Assembly (NCBI GenBank): GCA_016706275.1
Contig: JADJJY010000001.1
Location: forward strand, 186,001 to 250,000
Source of the DNA: Chloracidobacterium sp.
GTDB lineage: Bacteria > Acidobacteriota > Blastocatellia > Pyrinomonadales > Pyrinomonadaceae
Direction of reading: 5' to 3'
DNA: 64,000 nucleotides
Under the pieces are notes generated by a model. That model saw nothing but the letters and a program-made list of their open reading frames with translations, searched no databases and was not told the DNA's origin. Position 1 is the first letter of the stretch, and the number at the start of each line of letters is the position of its first letter. Position numbers and translations under genes: made by a program. Shown here in pieces: positions 10,497-18,880 of the stretch.

Positions 10497-10527
10497 CTTA
10501 GAATATGAGTTTGTAACTGATTCTAAG
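10497..10527. promoter_or_regulatory. Inverted repeat CTTAGAAT-N15-ATTCTAAG, candidate Lrp operator
   Basis: A perfect 8-base inverted repeat with a 15-base spacer lies in the divergent region between phhA and the Lrp/AsnC gene. On the minus strand a consensus TATAAT lies a few bases upstream of it, so the palindrome would fall just downstream of a phhA start site. The distance between half-site centres is about two helical turns. Assigning it to the neighbouring regulator is inference from position. Confidence 0.5.
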
Positions 10528-10539
10528 TTTATATTATAT

Positions 10540-10589
10540 GGTCCACCTCTGGTCCATGTTGGTCCACCTGGTCCGGACCGGACCAAAAA
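10540..10589. repeat. GGTCC-rich repeat, copy A
   Basis: Four GGTCC units end in the palindromic core TGGTCCGGACCGGACCAAAA. The same core with the same upstream GGTCCACC units recurs at 25091-25129. Copy A ends four bases before the Lrp/AsnC start codon and occupies the place of a ribosome-binding site. It could also form a hairpin in the leader RNA. Confidence 0.75.
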
Positions 10590-10593
10590 CATC

Positions 10594-11028
10594 ATGATCG
10601 ATGAAATTGATAGAAAAATATTAAGAGAATTACAAGAGGACGCCCGGACGAGCTACGCCGAGCTTGGCCGTCGCGTCGGGCTGACGACACCGGCCGTTAT
10701 CGAGCGGGTTCATAAGCTCCAGGACGCACACATCATAAGCGGCTATCGTGCGGAGATCGACACGGCAAAGGTCGGGCTGCCGATCATGGCGTTTGTGCGG
10801 ATGAGCATTACAGGCGTGGATTACAGCCACATCATTGAGGTTGCGCAGGAGTCAAACGAAGTGCTCGAATGCCACCGCGGCACGGGTGGCGATTCGTTTA
10901 TAATGAAAGTCGCCGTCCGCTCGGTCGAGCATCTTCAGGAAATGATCGACCGCCTGACGCCATACGGCATCACAACGACTACGATCGTGCTGTCATCGCC
11001 GGTCAAGCGGCGAACCATCGAGGTGTAA
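10594..11028 (+). CDS. Lrp/AsnC family transcriptional regulator, probable regulator of phhA-hppD
   Basis: 144 residues from the ATG at 10594. The frame is open upstream, but that part is encoded by the GGTCC repeat and has no family match. The N-terminal AsnC-type winged helix is clear (IDRKILRELQEDARTSYAEL, then a recognition helix with TPAVIERV), followed by an RAM ligand-binding domain (GTGGDSFIMKVAV). Such proteins are octameric regulators that sense amino acids. Divergent placement from phhA-hppD suggests control by phenylalanine or tyrosine; that is inference. The start codon lacks a recognisable Shine-Dalgarno sequence. Confidence 0.92.
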   Translation: MIDEIDRKILRELQEDARTSYAELGRRVGLTTPAVIERVHKLQDAHIISGYRAEIDTAKVGLPIMAFVRMSITGVDYSHIIEVAQESNEVLECHRGTGGDSFIMKVAVRSVEHLQEMIDRLTPYGITTTTIVLSSPVKRRTIEV

Positions 11029-11042
11029 ACCCTTGCCGGAGA

Positions 11043-11459
11043 CTACTTCTTTTTCGGCAATTTCTCGGTTGTTTTGCCGTCAAATTCCACGTCGTTAGCC
11101 TCGGCCTCTTCTTTCGTCTTACGGACGATCTGGTCTTTGTGGTGCGGCGGCGAATAGATGGTGTACATCTTGAGTTCTTCGGTTGCTGACGTGTTGATGA
11201 CGTTGTGCTTGGCTCCGGCCGGGATTATAACTGCATCGCCGTCTTTCACGGTGTATTTATTTCCGTCGATCTCGACGCGGCCGCGGCCCGCCTCAAATCT
11301 GAAAAACTGATCATTTTCCTTATGCGTTTCGAGCCCGATCTCCTCTTTCGGTTTGAGGGTCATCAGCACCAACTGACAATGTGAAGCTGTATAAAGTACC
11401 TTTCGAAAATTCTTATTCTTGAGCGTGTCTTTCTCGATATTTGATTTGAATCCTTTCAT
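11043..11459 (-). CDS. Cupin domain protein
   Basis: 138 residues, a single Cupin_2 barrel. The first metal motif reads LETHKENDQFFRFEAGRG and the second IIPAGAKHNVINTS, so the usual His/Glu/His ligands are present. The C-terminus is a Lys/Glu-rich tail ending KKK. Related small cupins act as mannose-6-phosphate isomerase-like enzymes, dioxygenases or sensors; the substrate cannot be told. It converges with the Lrp gene, with 14 bases between the stops, and has a promoter-like region with a palindrome upstream. Confidence 0.88.
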   Translation of the reverse strand: MKGFKSNIEKDTLKNKNFRKVLYTASHCQLVLMTLKPKEEIGLETHKENDQFFRFEAGRGRVEIDGNKYTVKDGDAVIIPAGAKHNVINTSATEELKMYTIYSPPHHKDQIVRKTKEEAEANDVEFDGKTTEKLPKKK

Positions 11460-11479
11460 AATGCACTTGCCTTGATACT

Positions 11480-11517
11480 GTCACCCAAGGTGACGTTGTA
11501 GTTACAAGTACATTATA
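11480..11517 (-). promoter_or_regulatory. Candidate promoter -10 and operator palindrome for the cupin gene
   Basis: On the minus strand a perfect TATAAT (11517-11512) is followed by the 15-base palindrome GTCACC-TTG-GGTGAC (11494-11480), about 10 to 25 bases downstream of the predicted start site. No good -35 box is visible. The palindrome is where a repressor would block initiation; which protein binds is unknown. Confidence 0.4.
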
Positions 11518-11533
11518 CGCCTTTCGCCGCCGA

Positions 11534-14305
11534 TCAGCGCCAGTTGCCGATCAGGACAAACCCCGACCAAAAATAAGGGTGTGAAAAGCCGGCGGCGGTT
11601 TTTGTTGCGCTCGCGATCATTTTCCGCTGGGCCTGCTGCAACGCTTCGGCCTTGGTCGTGCCGGGTTTTTCTTTGCGAAAACGGTAAAAATCACTCATCA
11701 ATTGCGGCGTGCTGCGGTCGGACACCGCCCACAGCGTTGCAAGCACGGCTTTGCCGCTTTTTGCCTGGATCGCCCCGGCCAAGGATTCGACCTCGCGTCC
11801 ATTGGCATAGCCGCCGAGTGCCGTGTTGCACGCCGAAAGCGTGACCAGTTCGACGTCGCCAAAATTGATCTGCGGCGAACCGCTCAGTTCCTCAAGCGTC
11901 AACAGCTTGCCATTGCCCATAAACAGGTACGAATTTGACCAACTGCTGCCGAGGTGAAAATGGCTGGCGAGATGGATGACCGTAAATTTACGCTTGCCGT
12001 CGGCGGTCTCGGCCGCGAGCGAATCAGTAAAGTTTTTGAGCGTAAAATCTTTATCAAGAAACCGCCGCCCACTCAAAATACCTTTCTCACTAGGGTTGTT
12101 TTCGTCACGGACGATGGCAGTTAGCTCGTCTTTCGTTCCCGGCAGCGGCTCTACCTTTTGCTTTTGCTCGGGCTGATCGGGATAGGTGACCATTTGCCCC
12201 TCGGACACGCCCATGCCAAGAGCTTTCCATTCGGCGGTCGAATCGGCGAGCGAATCGCGCGTCCGCGGCGTAAGGATGACGTTTTGATACTTTTCGACCA
12301 TAAAGGCCTTACCGTCCGGTGACAAAGCGGTCAGCGGCAAATACCGCAGCGTGCCGTCGAGCGACCACAACAGAGTCTTTGCCCCCGACGCGATCAGATC
12401 TTTTTCGATCGGCTTGATGAGGATGTCATAGATCTCTTTGCCCAGCGGCCGCGAATCAACATCGGGATCTTTGACCGCCTTGGTAAATGCAAATATCTTC
12501 TTATTCAGCAACGCCGCACTGATGTCGGTCTTGCCGTCGATCTGCACCGTCGGCGTCGTCAGCACGACGCGATAACGATTTTCGGTTACGACCGTGTAAA
12601 GAGCGACCGTGCCGTTGCCCCATTTTCGGAGTTTGTCCTGCAGGCTGCGGTCGATCTCGATCTGGCGGACGTTCTCAGTGCCGAGTTCGGCCACAAGATC
12701 TTTTTCGAGGAAGAGTCGAAACGCGGCATTTGCCTCAGTGATCTGTGCGGCAAGCTGCTGATAGAGCTTTTCTTCGTCGAAAGAGAGTGTCTGCTCGCGT
12801 CGGGAAAGCAGGCGTTTGCGGTCATCGAGTTTTTTGAATTGCTCACCCAGCTCCGACGCACGATTTGCAAGCAGAGTGTATTTGTCGACCAGGGACTTTT
12901 CTTTATCGGTCAGTTTTACGCGGCGGTTGAGGCTCTTGATCTCATCCGCGTCGCGGCGGACAAATTCAGAAAATTCCTCTTCCTTTAGCATCTGGAGAAC
13001 TTCCTCGGCCTCTGCAAATCGACCCATCTCGATGAGCAGATCGGCCAGGAACCGGTAATTGTCCGCGACCGACTTGAGATACAGACTTTGGGTTGATCTA
13101 TCCAGATCGGTGATCGCACGCCGCAGTTCTTGATAAGTCGCGATGCACTGTTTACCGTAGATCACAGCGACGGCGGGGCGGTTGACCTGCTTTGAGACAT
13201 GCATCAGATTGCCCAGAATGATCGCCTCGAGGCCGCGCTCGTTTACTGACCTCGCCATAACGAGAGCGCTATTCAGATCATTTAAAGCAGACGTGGTGTC
13301 ACCCAGACTCGCGTTTGCAAATCCGAGATTGTTTAATGCCGTTGCTTCGCCTTGCTTATTGTCCATTGCACGATACAGCGGGATAGACTGACGGTTGTAA
13401 TCGAGAGCTTTTTTAGGCTCATTGAGATCCAGATATACGACGCTGAGGTTACCCAGAACCGCAGCTTTTCGATTTTCAAAACCAATCTCGGTCAGGATCG
13501 CGAGCGCCTGTTCATACAGCATGGCGGCCTTTTTTTTGTCTCCGAGATCGCTGGTCACCATTCCAAGATTGTTAAGAGTGGTCGCCTCACCTGCCTTATC
13601 ACCAACTGCTCGTCTTAAAGCCAAAGACCGTTCGAGGTATTCCTGGGCCTTTGTTTTGTCGCCGATGTCGTCGTAGGCCCGGCCAATATTTGAGAGCGTG
13701 ATGCCCTGAGCACGCTTGTCGTCAGTTTCGATCTGGATCGCCAACGCGCGTTTGTAATAGTCGAGCGCTTTTGCTCGCTCGCCGAGCCCTGAATAAACGG
13801 AGCCGAGACTGTTGAGCGTATTAGCTTCGCCGTATTTGTCACCCGTGATCTTTCTGAGCGGAAGAGCAAGATTGTGATACTCGATGGCCTTTTGCTTATT
13901 GCCGGTCTCGTCGTACAAAAGCCCGAGATTGTTTAGCGTTCTCGCTTCAAGCCCTTTGTTTCCGATCTCTCGAAATATGGCGAGCGCCTGGTTGTAAAGA
14001 TCAAACGCCACATCGTTTTCAAATAGAAGATTCTTGATCAGACCTGCACCCAACAACGCGCTGCCGACATTGGCTTTGTCGCCGATCTCGCCATAGATCG
14101 TTGCTGAAAGTTGAAAATTTTCAAGAGCCAGTTGATACGACTTAAAAGTGTTTTCCTGACGCAGCTTTATCGCCTCGTCAAACGCCGCCTTTCCCGCGAT
14201 CTGTTTTTGCTGAACATCATCGGGCTGGGCAAGAGCGGAGAAAGAGCACAAAAGGAGAACTGAGAGAACGAAAACGGGTAATAAGCGCAAATAGATTTGT
14301 TTCAT
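11534..14305 (-). CDS. Secreted TPR-CHAT protein (caspase-like cysteine peptidase domain)
   Basis: 923 residues. A signal peptide (LLPVFVLSVLLLCSFSALA) is followed by about nine tetratricopeptide repeats (roughly residues 30-400), a coiled-coil-like stretch (about 440-530) and a C-terminal CHAT domain. The CHAT catalytic pair is intact: His782 in IHLASHFH and Cys826 in LSACNTALGG. CHAT domains are separase/caspase-like proteases. Some are effectors of the type III-E CRISPR and gasdermin systems, but free TPR-CHAT proteins like this one mostly lack an assigned role. The signal peptide argues for an extracytoplasmic site. It sits 55 bases after gltX, possibly by read-through. No gasdermin or partner gene is adjacent. 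Confidence 0.92.
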   Translation of the reverse strand: MKQIYLRLLPVFVLSVLLLCSFSALAQPDDVQQKQIAGKAAFDEAIKLRQENTFKSYQLALENFQLSATIYGEIGDKANVGSALLGAGLIKNLLFENDVAFDLYNQALAIFREIGNKGLEARTLNNLGLLYDETGNKQKAIEYHNLALPLRKITGDKYGEANTLNSLGSVYSGLGERAKALDYYKRALAIQIETDDKRAQGITLSNIGRAYDDIGDKTKAQEYLERSLALRRAVGDKAGEATTLNNLGMVTSDLGDKKKAAMLYEQALAILTEIGFENRKAAVLGNLSVVYLDLNEPKKALDYNRQSIPLYRAMDNKQGEATALNNLGFANASLGDTTSALNDLNSALVMARSVNERGLEAIILGNLMHVSKQVNRPAVAVIYGKQCIATYQELRRAITDLDRSTQSLYLKSVADNYRFLADLLIEMGRFAEAEEVLQMLKEEEFSEFVRRDADEIKSLNRRVKLTDKEKSLVDKYTLLANRASELGEQFKKLDDRKRLLSRREQTLSFDEEKLYQQLAAQITEANAAFRLFLEKDLVAELGTENVRQIEIDRSLQDKLRKWGNGTVALYTVVTENRYRVVLTTPTVQIDGKTDISAALLNKKIFAFTKAVKDPDVDSRPLGKEIYDILIKPIEKDLIASGAKTLLWSLDGTLRYLPLTALSPDGKAFMVEKYQNVILTPRTRDSLADSTAEWKALGMGVSEGQMVTYPDQPEQKQKVEPLPGTKDELTAIVRDENNPSEKGILSGRRFLDKDFTLKNFTDSLAAETADGKRKFTVIHLASHFHLGSSWSNSYLFMGNGKLLTLEELSGSPQINFGDVELVTLSACNTALGGYANGREVESLAGAIQAKSGKAVLATLWAVSDRSTPQLMSDFYRFRKEKPGTTKAEALQQAQRKMIASATKTAAGFSHPYFWSGFVLIGNWR

Positions 14306-14360
14306 ACGTCATGCACGTAGAAATAGAACGAACGAGATCCGATTACATGCACAAGAAAAC

Positions 14361-15854
14361 TTAAGTATTCCAAACGACCTGACTTTTTAGCCTGAGGATA
14401 GACCGGTCTTTACCCAAGGTCTCAAAAACCGACAGCATCGACGGGCCGACGGCGACGCCTGTTAGTAGGGTGCGGGCTCCGTTCATGATGACGCCGAGTT
14501 TTGTGCCTTTTTCTTCGGTAAATGCCTTTACGACCTCTTCGATCTCGGGTTCGGTGAATGATTCCATTGACTCAAAACGGTCGGCAAGCTCGGGCAGCCA
14601 CGTTTTTAGATCCGGGAATTTTGCGAGGTTTTTCTCGATCGCCGCCGGGTCGAAATCGTAGTCTTCGCTAAAATAGGCGCGTCCCTGTGATGAAAAATCT
14701 TTGAGCGTAAAGAACCGCTGGCGGATGAGGTTGATCGTGTTTTCAAACCACGCCTTGTCATCGTCCTCATATTCGTCACGCCAGAGTTTGGCGGATTTTA
14801 GTTCGGGTTTGACGAATGGCATCAACTCATCGACCGGCATTGTGCGGATGTACTCGGCGTTCATCCATTGTGCCTTGTCGTCGGTCCAACGTCGCGGGTC
14901 GCTTTCGGTAAAGTTAAAGACTGCGTTTGAGCGATGGATGCCGTCGAGCGAAAATTTCTGTACCAATTCGTCGAGAGAGTAGATCTCTTTTTCCTCACCC
15001 GCCGACCAGCCGAGCAGTGCGAGAAAATTGCGAAACGCTGCTGCCAAAAATCCGGCATCGCGGTACGTCGTCATCGAGACGACCTCGCCGTGTTTGCGTT
15101 TCGACAGTTTGCCTTTATTTGGCGCCATTATCAGCGGCAGATGGGCAAATGTTGGCGGCGTGACGCCCAGAGCCTCATAGATCAGCACCTGTTTGTGGGC
15201 GTTCGTCAGATGATCCTGGCCGCGAATGACGTGTGTGATCGCCATCTCGATGTCGTCGCAAACGACCGCGAGATTATAGAGTGGATGGCCGTCAGATCTC
15301 AACAAAACGAGGTCTTCGGTCTCTCGATAATCGCGTTCCTGCAAACCATAGACGGCGTCTTCGAATGAGGTTTTGCCGGTCTCGGCGACTTTCAAACGGA
15401 TCGCAAACGGCTCTCCGGCGGCGGCTCTCGCATCGCTCTCTTCCGCTGAAAGGTCGCGATACGGATTGTCGCGCATGTTCTTTTCGCCTTGATTTGCACG
15501 GGCACGGTCTTTGATCGCGTCTTTGACGTTGGCGTCGTTTGGTGCGGCCTTTGGCGTAAAATCGCGATACGCCTTACCCTCCGCGAGCAGCTTTCTGGCG
15601 GTCGCACGATGCTTGTCGGCATTGTCGGATTGAAAGACGATCTCTTCGTCGTGTCCGAGTTCGAGCCATGCGAGGCCGTCAAGGATAGAGCGGGTCGATT
15701 CTTCGGTCGAACGCGCAAGGTCGGTGTCTTCGATACGGAGCAGAAACTTGCCGCCCGTGTGGCGTGCATAAAGATAGTTAAAAAGTGCGGTCCTCGCGGA
15801 GCCGATGTGTAAATAGCCGGTCGGGCTGGGTGCAAAACGAACGCGTGTAGTCAT
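14361..15854 (-). CDS. gltX: Glutamyl-tRNA synthetase
   Basis: 497 residues, normal length. The class I signatures are PSPTGYLHIGS (HIGH region) near the N-terminus and KLSKRKHG (KMSKS region) near residue 250. FLLRIEDTDLARS is also typical of GluRS. It charges tRNA-Glu, and in some bacteria also tRNA-Gln; whether this copy is discriminating cannot be judged from sequence alone. The ATG at 15854 gives the canonical MTTRVRFAPSPTG start. It lies between the DUF421 gene and the CHAT gene on the same strand. Confidence 0.97.
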   Translation of the reverse strand: MTTRVRFAPSPTGYLHIGSARTALFNYLYARHTGGKFLLRIEDTDLARSTEESTRSILDGLAWLELGHDEEIVFQSDNADKHRATARKLLAEGKAYRDFTPKAAPNDANVKDAIKDRARANQGEKNMRDNPYRDLSAEESDARAAAGEPFAIRLKVAETGKTSFEDAVYGLQERDYRETEDLVLLRSDGHPLYNLAVVCDDIEMAITHVIRGQDHLTNAHKQVLIYEALGVTPPTFAHLPLIMAPNKGKLSKRKHGEVVSMTTYRDAGFLAAAFRNFLALLGWSAGEEKEIYSLDELVQKFSLDGIHRSNAVFNFTESDPRRWTDDKAQWMNAEYIRTMPVDELMPFVKPELKSAKLWRDEYEDDDKAWFENTINLIRQRFFTLKDFSSQGRAYFSEDYDFDPAAIEKNLAKFPDLKTWLPELADRFESMESFTEPEIEEVVKAFTEEKGTKLGVIMNGARTLLTGVAVGPSMLSVFETLGKDRSILRLKSQVVWNT

Positions 15855-15916
15855 AACAAAATAGTTTCACAAGAAAGCCGCGAGAACGCAAAACAAGTTG
15901 CAGATGCACGCCCTTG

Positions 15917-16540
15917 CTAACGCGCGGAATTCTGCATTAAAGCAGTGAGTTCAGTCAATTGTTTCGAAAGATCCTCGATCTTCTTGAGCACTTCGCTTTT
16001 AAATTTTGCATCTTTTATCTCGTCCTTACCATCAACGAGAAACGTGCCGTTCGGGTCGAGCACGACTTTTTCGAGGTCGCCGGCGTCCTCAAAACCATTT
16101 TGATGAGCGAGGATATCGAGATCGCGTTTGGTTATAAGCTCGCGGCGTAATTGCCGCTCATCGACCTCGCCTTTATTGATGAGTTTCACGGGCACGCCCT
16201 CGCTCACAGCCTCGATCATTTTGGACGAGAATTTTAGACGCGACAAGACATAGTTGATCGCGAGCAGCGAAACGGCTCCGACAACGCCGCCTACAACCGA
16301 ATTATCCTGGCCGATTATCGCGTTCTGCACCGTGTTTGAAAGCGATAGGATGACGACCAGGTCAAACGGGTTGAGTTGTGCCAACTCGCGCTTGCCAAAA
16401 ATACGCAGCATCACGATCAGGGCAATGTAAACGATCACGGGGCGAAGTATCTTCTCCGCCCAGGTGGCCGTAACGTCGAGTGTGAACATATTTGCCCACG
16501 TTGAAATGTCTGCAAATGCGGGGTGAAAATCGATAAACAT
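15917..16540 (-). CDS. DUF421 (YetF-like) membrane protein
   Basis: 207 residues. Two to three N-terminal membrane segments (for example PVIVYIALIVMLRIFGKRELAQL) contain the family hallmark FGKRELAQLNPFDLV. The cytosolic DUF421 domain follows (KLINKGEVDERQLRRELIT, DLDILAHQNG). The C-terminal 30 residues form a probable coiled coil (KKIEDLSKQLTELTAL). Function is not firmly known; Bacillus YetF relatives affect spore membranes and stress responses. It is the first gene after tRNA-Ser and its terminator on this strand. Confidence 0.88.
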   Translation of the reverse strand: MFIDFHPAFADISTWANMFTLDVTATWAEKILRPVIVYIALIVMLRIFGKRELAQLNPFDLVVILSLSNTVQNAIIGQDNSVVGGVVGAVSLLAINYVLSRLKFSSKMIEAVSEGVPVKLINKGEVDERQLRRELITKRDLDILAHQNGFEDAGDLEKVVLDPNGTFLVDGKDEIKDAKFKSEVLKKIEDLSKQLTELTALMQNSAR

Positions 16541-16584
16541 ATAGGAATTACCTCAATCCCGAGTCTATTCCTAATAAACAAAAT

Positions 16585-16621
16585 TCAAAAGGCTGTTCGA
16601 GTCATGCACCCGAACAGCCTT
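16585..16621 (-). terminator. Intrinsic terminator of tRNA-Ser
   Basis: On the minus strand the perfect 11-base arms AAGGCTGTTCG and CGAACAGCCTT flank an 11-base loop, followed by a short T-rich stretch. It begins 10 bases after the tRNA 3' end. Confidence 0.8.
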
Positions 16622-16630
16622 GAATGTTAA

Positions 16631-16721
16631 TGGCGGAGACGACAGGATTCGAACCTGTGGTAGTTTTTAAGACTACAACGATTTAGCAAACCGCCGCTTT
16701 CAGCCGCTCAGCCACGTCTCC
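16631..16721 (-). tRNA. tRNA-Ser (anticodon GCT)
   Basis: 91 bases on the minus strand. The acceptor stem GGAGACG/CGTCTCC has seven pairs, the discriminator is G and the CCA is encoded. The D arm is GGCTGAGCGGCTGAAAGC, the anticodon loop contains TTGCTAA giving GCT (reads AGC/AGT), a long variable arm is present and the T arm contains GGTTCGAATCC. The long variable arm and G73 discriminator fit a class II serine tRNA. Confidence 0.97.
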
Positions 16722-16817
16722 GCATTGCCTTAGAAAAGCAAGTTCCAATTCTACCCGAAGGGCAAACTTTGTCAAGTTAATTGCATCTTAGATAGCAAAT
16801 AGACGGTCTCTTTCGGC

Positions 16818-16846
16818 TTGACACGCTTGATTTTTACGAACAAAAT
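16818..16846 (+). promoter_or_regulatory. Candidate sigma-70 promoter for the outer-membrane barrel gene
   Basis: TTGACA (16818-16823), a 17-base spacer and CAAAAT (16841-16846). The -35 is perfect, the -10 matches 4 of 6. The predicted start site is about 23 bases before the ATG at 16876. Confidence 0.45.
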
Positions 16847-16875
16847 ACGAAGGTTACTGGTATTGGCTCTTTTCG

Positions 16876-18618
16876 ATGGGTTTTACGACAAAAACAAAGC
16901 AATATATTGCTCCGGTCTTTTTGCTGCTGATCGCGGTTTCGGCAACAGTGGTAGCTGCGCCCTCCGCGAACCCTACAACCATAACAATTGAGAAAAAGAG
17001 CGGCCTTGGCGCGATCCGTGGTGTTGTCCGCGATGCCGGCGGCAGCCCGATCGCCGATGCGACGGTCGCGATATTTCGCACCGGCACATCAAAACTGCTC
17101 AAACAGGTCAATTCGTCACGCGACGGTAGCTTTTTAGCTAGGATATTGCCGGGAACATATACCGTCCTAGCGGTTGCTCAAGGATTTAACCCGGTCACGC
17201 TTTTGGGCGTCGAGGTACCCCGTGCGACCGAGGTCAATTACGGTTTCAAACTAGAGCGGTCAGGCAGCGGCAACACGCTGCCCGAAAAGCGGCTAGATCG
17301 CAACAGCTCAAAATGGCGCATCCGTTCGTCACAATCGCAACGCTCGATCTACCAAAACCGCGATGGCAAAGATCCGGTCGTCGAAGCTGAAACAACAGCC
17401 GATGCGGACGAACCTTCGGAAGATACTCCAAGCAAGAGACGCGGCCAGACCGTGATCGAAACTTATTTTGCGAGCTCACGACAGGGCAATTCGGTCGGCG
17501 TTAATTTTGCGACTCTCGTTCCGGTCAGTCGGGATATGGAGATCGTCTTTGCCGGACAGGTTGGTAAGGGCAAGAATACACCGCAGAGATTTGAGACGTC
17601 TTTAAAATTCCGCCCGTCGGACGACCACCAAATACGCGTCAACGGCGCGATGGCACGGCTTGGTAATTTTACGGCTGGTCCGGAAGACAAAGTTCTCGGC
17701 CAGTTGTCATTTCAAGCGTCAGACGAGTGGAAGATCCGCGACGGCGTGATCGTCGTCCTCGGTTTTGATTACTCAAGATTTACAGGTGCGGGCAGCGATT
17801 CGTCGCTTACACCGAGGCTCGGGCTGCAATACGACATCAACGCAAAAACGCGTTTTCAGACCGCTTACACTGCCCAGACCGAACAAAAAACATGGGCACA
17901 CGCTCTCGATCTCGAGGGCATGAGCGTCGGTTTTACCGAGCCGGTCTCCGTTGATGATTTTGTGGTCGCCGACCGCAAGCCGATGATGAACAAGAGCCGC
18001 CGGTTTGAGTTTGGCGTCGAACGGATCATCGACAACCACTCCAGCATCGAGGCAAATGTTTTCTTTGACACAACGCTCGGACGCGGTGTCGGCCTCAATA
18101 GTTTTTCGTTCGACAATCTGGGCGAGGATGGACTCGGAGATTTTGTCGCAAACCAACAAGGCCGTGCGAGCGGTGTGCGGGTCGTGTATTCTCGTCGGAT
18201 AAACGGGACATTTTCGACCGTAGCAGGATATTCGTTTGGCAACGGGCAAAAGCTGTCCGAGTCGGGTATCATTGACCCGGCAAATGCTTTCGAGAGCGAC
18301 TTTTTCAATTCGTTTTTTGCCCAGCTCGTAGCGGACCTTAAAACTGGAACAAACGTCAAAACTGTTTTCCGTCTGTCGCCTCAGGCTACCGTGTTTGCGA
18401 TCGACCCATTTCGCGGGCGGTTGGCGATATACGATCCGGGTCTGAGCGTTTTGGTCACCCAGTCACTGCCGACATTGGGGCTGCCGATCAAAGCACAGGC
18501 GATCGTCGACGCACGCAATCTGTTCGACTTTCAAGCCGGCGTTTTTGGCGAAGAGGGCGGACTTAAGCTGAACTCTCAGGGACGGATGTTTCGCGGCGGA
18601 ATACAAGTAAGATTTTAG
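16876..18618 (+). CDS. Outer-membrane beta-barrel protein with carboxypeptidase-regulatory-like domain
   Basis: 580 residues. A signal peptide (YIAPVFLLLIAVSATVVAAPS) precedes a CarboxypepD_reg-like Ig fold (about 45-125: GAIRGVVRDAGGSPIADATV, LPGTYTVLAVAQGF). A polar linker follows, then a long stretch of alternating beta strands ending GGIQVRF. A terminal Phe preceded by beta-strand sequence is the classic outer-membrane assembly signal. It resembles TonB-dependent receptors of Acidobacteriota, but I see no plug domain or TonB box, and it is shorter than a full receptor. It may be an adhesion or transport barrel; the ligand is unknown. Confidence 0.75.
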   Translation: MGFTTKTKQYIAPVFLLLIAVSATVVAAPSANPTTITIEKKSGLGAIRGVVRDAGGSPIADATVAIFRTGTSKLLKQVNSSRDGSFLARILPGTYTVLAVAQGFNPVTLLGVEVPRATEVNYGFKLERSGSGNTLPEKRLDRNSSKWRIRSSQSQRSIYQNRDGKDPVVEAETTADADEPSEDTPSKRRGQTVIETYFASSRQGNSVGVNFATLVPVSRDMEIVFAGQVGKGKNTPQRFETSLKFRPSDDHQIRVNGAMARLGNFTAGPEDKVLGQLSFQASDEWKIRDGVIVVLGFDYSRFTGAGSDSSLTPRLGLQYDINAKTRFQTAYTAQTEQKTWAHALDLEGMSVGFTEPVSVDDFVVADRKPMMNKSRRFEFGVERIIDNHSSIEANVFFDTTLGRGVGLNSFSFDNLGEDGLGDFVANQQGRASGVRVVYSRRINGTFSTVAGYSFGNGQKLSESGIIDPANAFESDFFNSFFAQLVADLKTGTNVKTVFRLSPQATVFAIDPFRGRLAIYDPGLSVLVTQSLPTLGLPIKAQAIVDARNLFDFQAGVFGEEGGLKLNSQGRMFRGGIQVRF

Positions 18619-18633
18619 GTCTTGCCACTTAAA

Positions 18634-18672
18634 GAACCCTGGGGTTCACAGAATCTGAGTTTTCTCTGTGAA
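18634..18672 (+). terminator. Hairpin pair after the barrel gene, possible terminator
   Basis: Two overlapping inverted repeats lie 16 bases past the stop: GAACCC-TG-GGGTTC (18634-18647) and TTCACAGA/TCTGTGAA with a 12-base loop (18645-18672). TTTTTT follows only about 8 bases later. They are alternative pairings; termination is possible but weak. The rest of 18673-18831 is AT-rich with no supported gene. Confidence 0.35.
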
Positions 18673-18831
18673 ACATGAGTTTTTTCGGTGGCTATTATTT
18701 TCTCCAAATTCTTGGATTTGTGAGCAAAATACTGAATCTGCGGCTGTAATACCCCGGTCAAACTGACGATTGAAACCGCCGATTGTATTAAAAATCGAGC
18801 ATTGTTTTCGATCTGTATTTTTCTGAGCAAA

Positions 18832-18848
18832 TGGTACACATTTTGCAT
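18832..18848 (+). promoter_or_regulatory. Sigma-54 promoter for the sensor kinase
   Basis: TGGTACACATTTTGCAT matches the -24/-12 consensus TGGYACR-N4-TTGCW at every defined position, with GG and GC exactly 10 bases apart. The predicted start site is near 18858, about 23 bases before the ATG at 18881. A sigma-54 activator gene lies 11 kb downstream in the same window; regulation by it is inference. Confidence 0.7.
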
Positions 18849-18880
18849 TAAAAAAGCCCGGAGATGTTTGCCCTGAGTAA

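Noticed and set aside
10468..10593. Upstream extension of the Lrp regulator by 42 codons
   Set aside because: The extra sequence is encoded by the operator and the GGTCC repeat and precedes the family's normal start.
11534..14305. A CRISPR type III-E or gasdermin immune locus built on the CHAT protein
   Set aside because: No gasdermin, gRAMP or other defence gene lies nearby, and the protein has a signal peptide.
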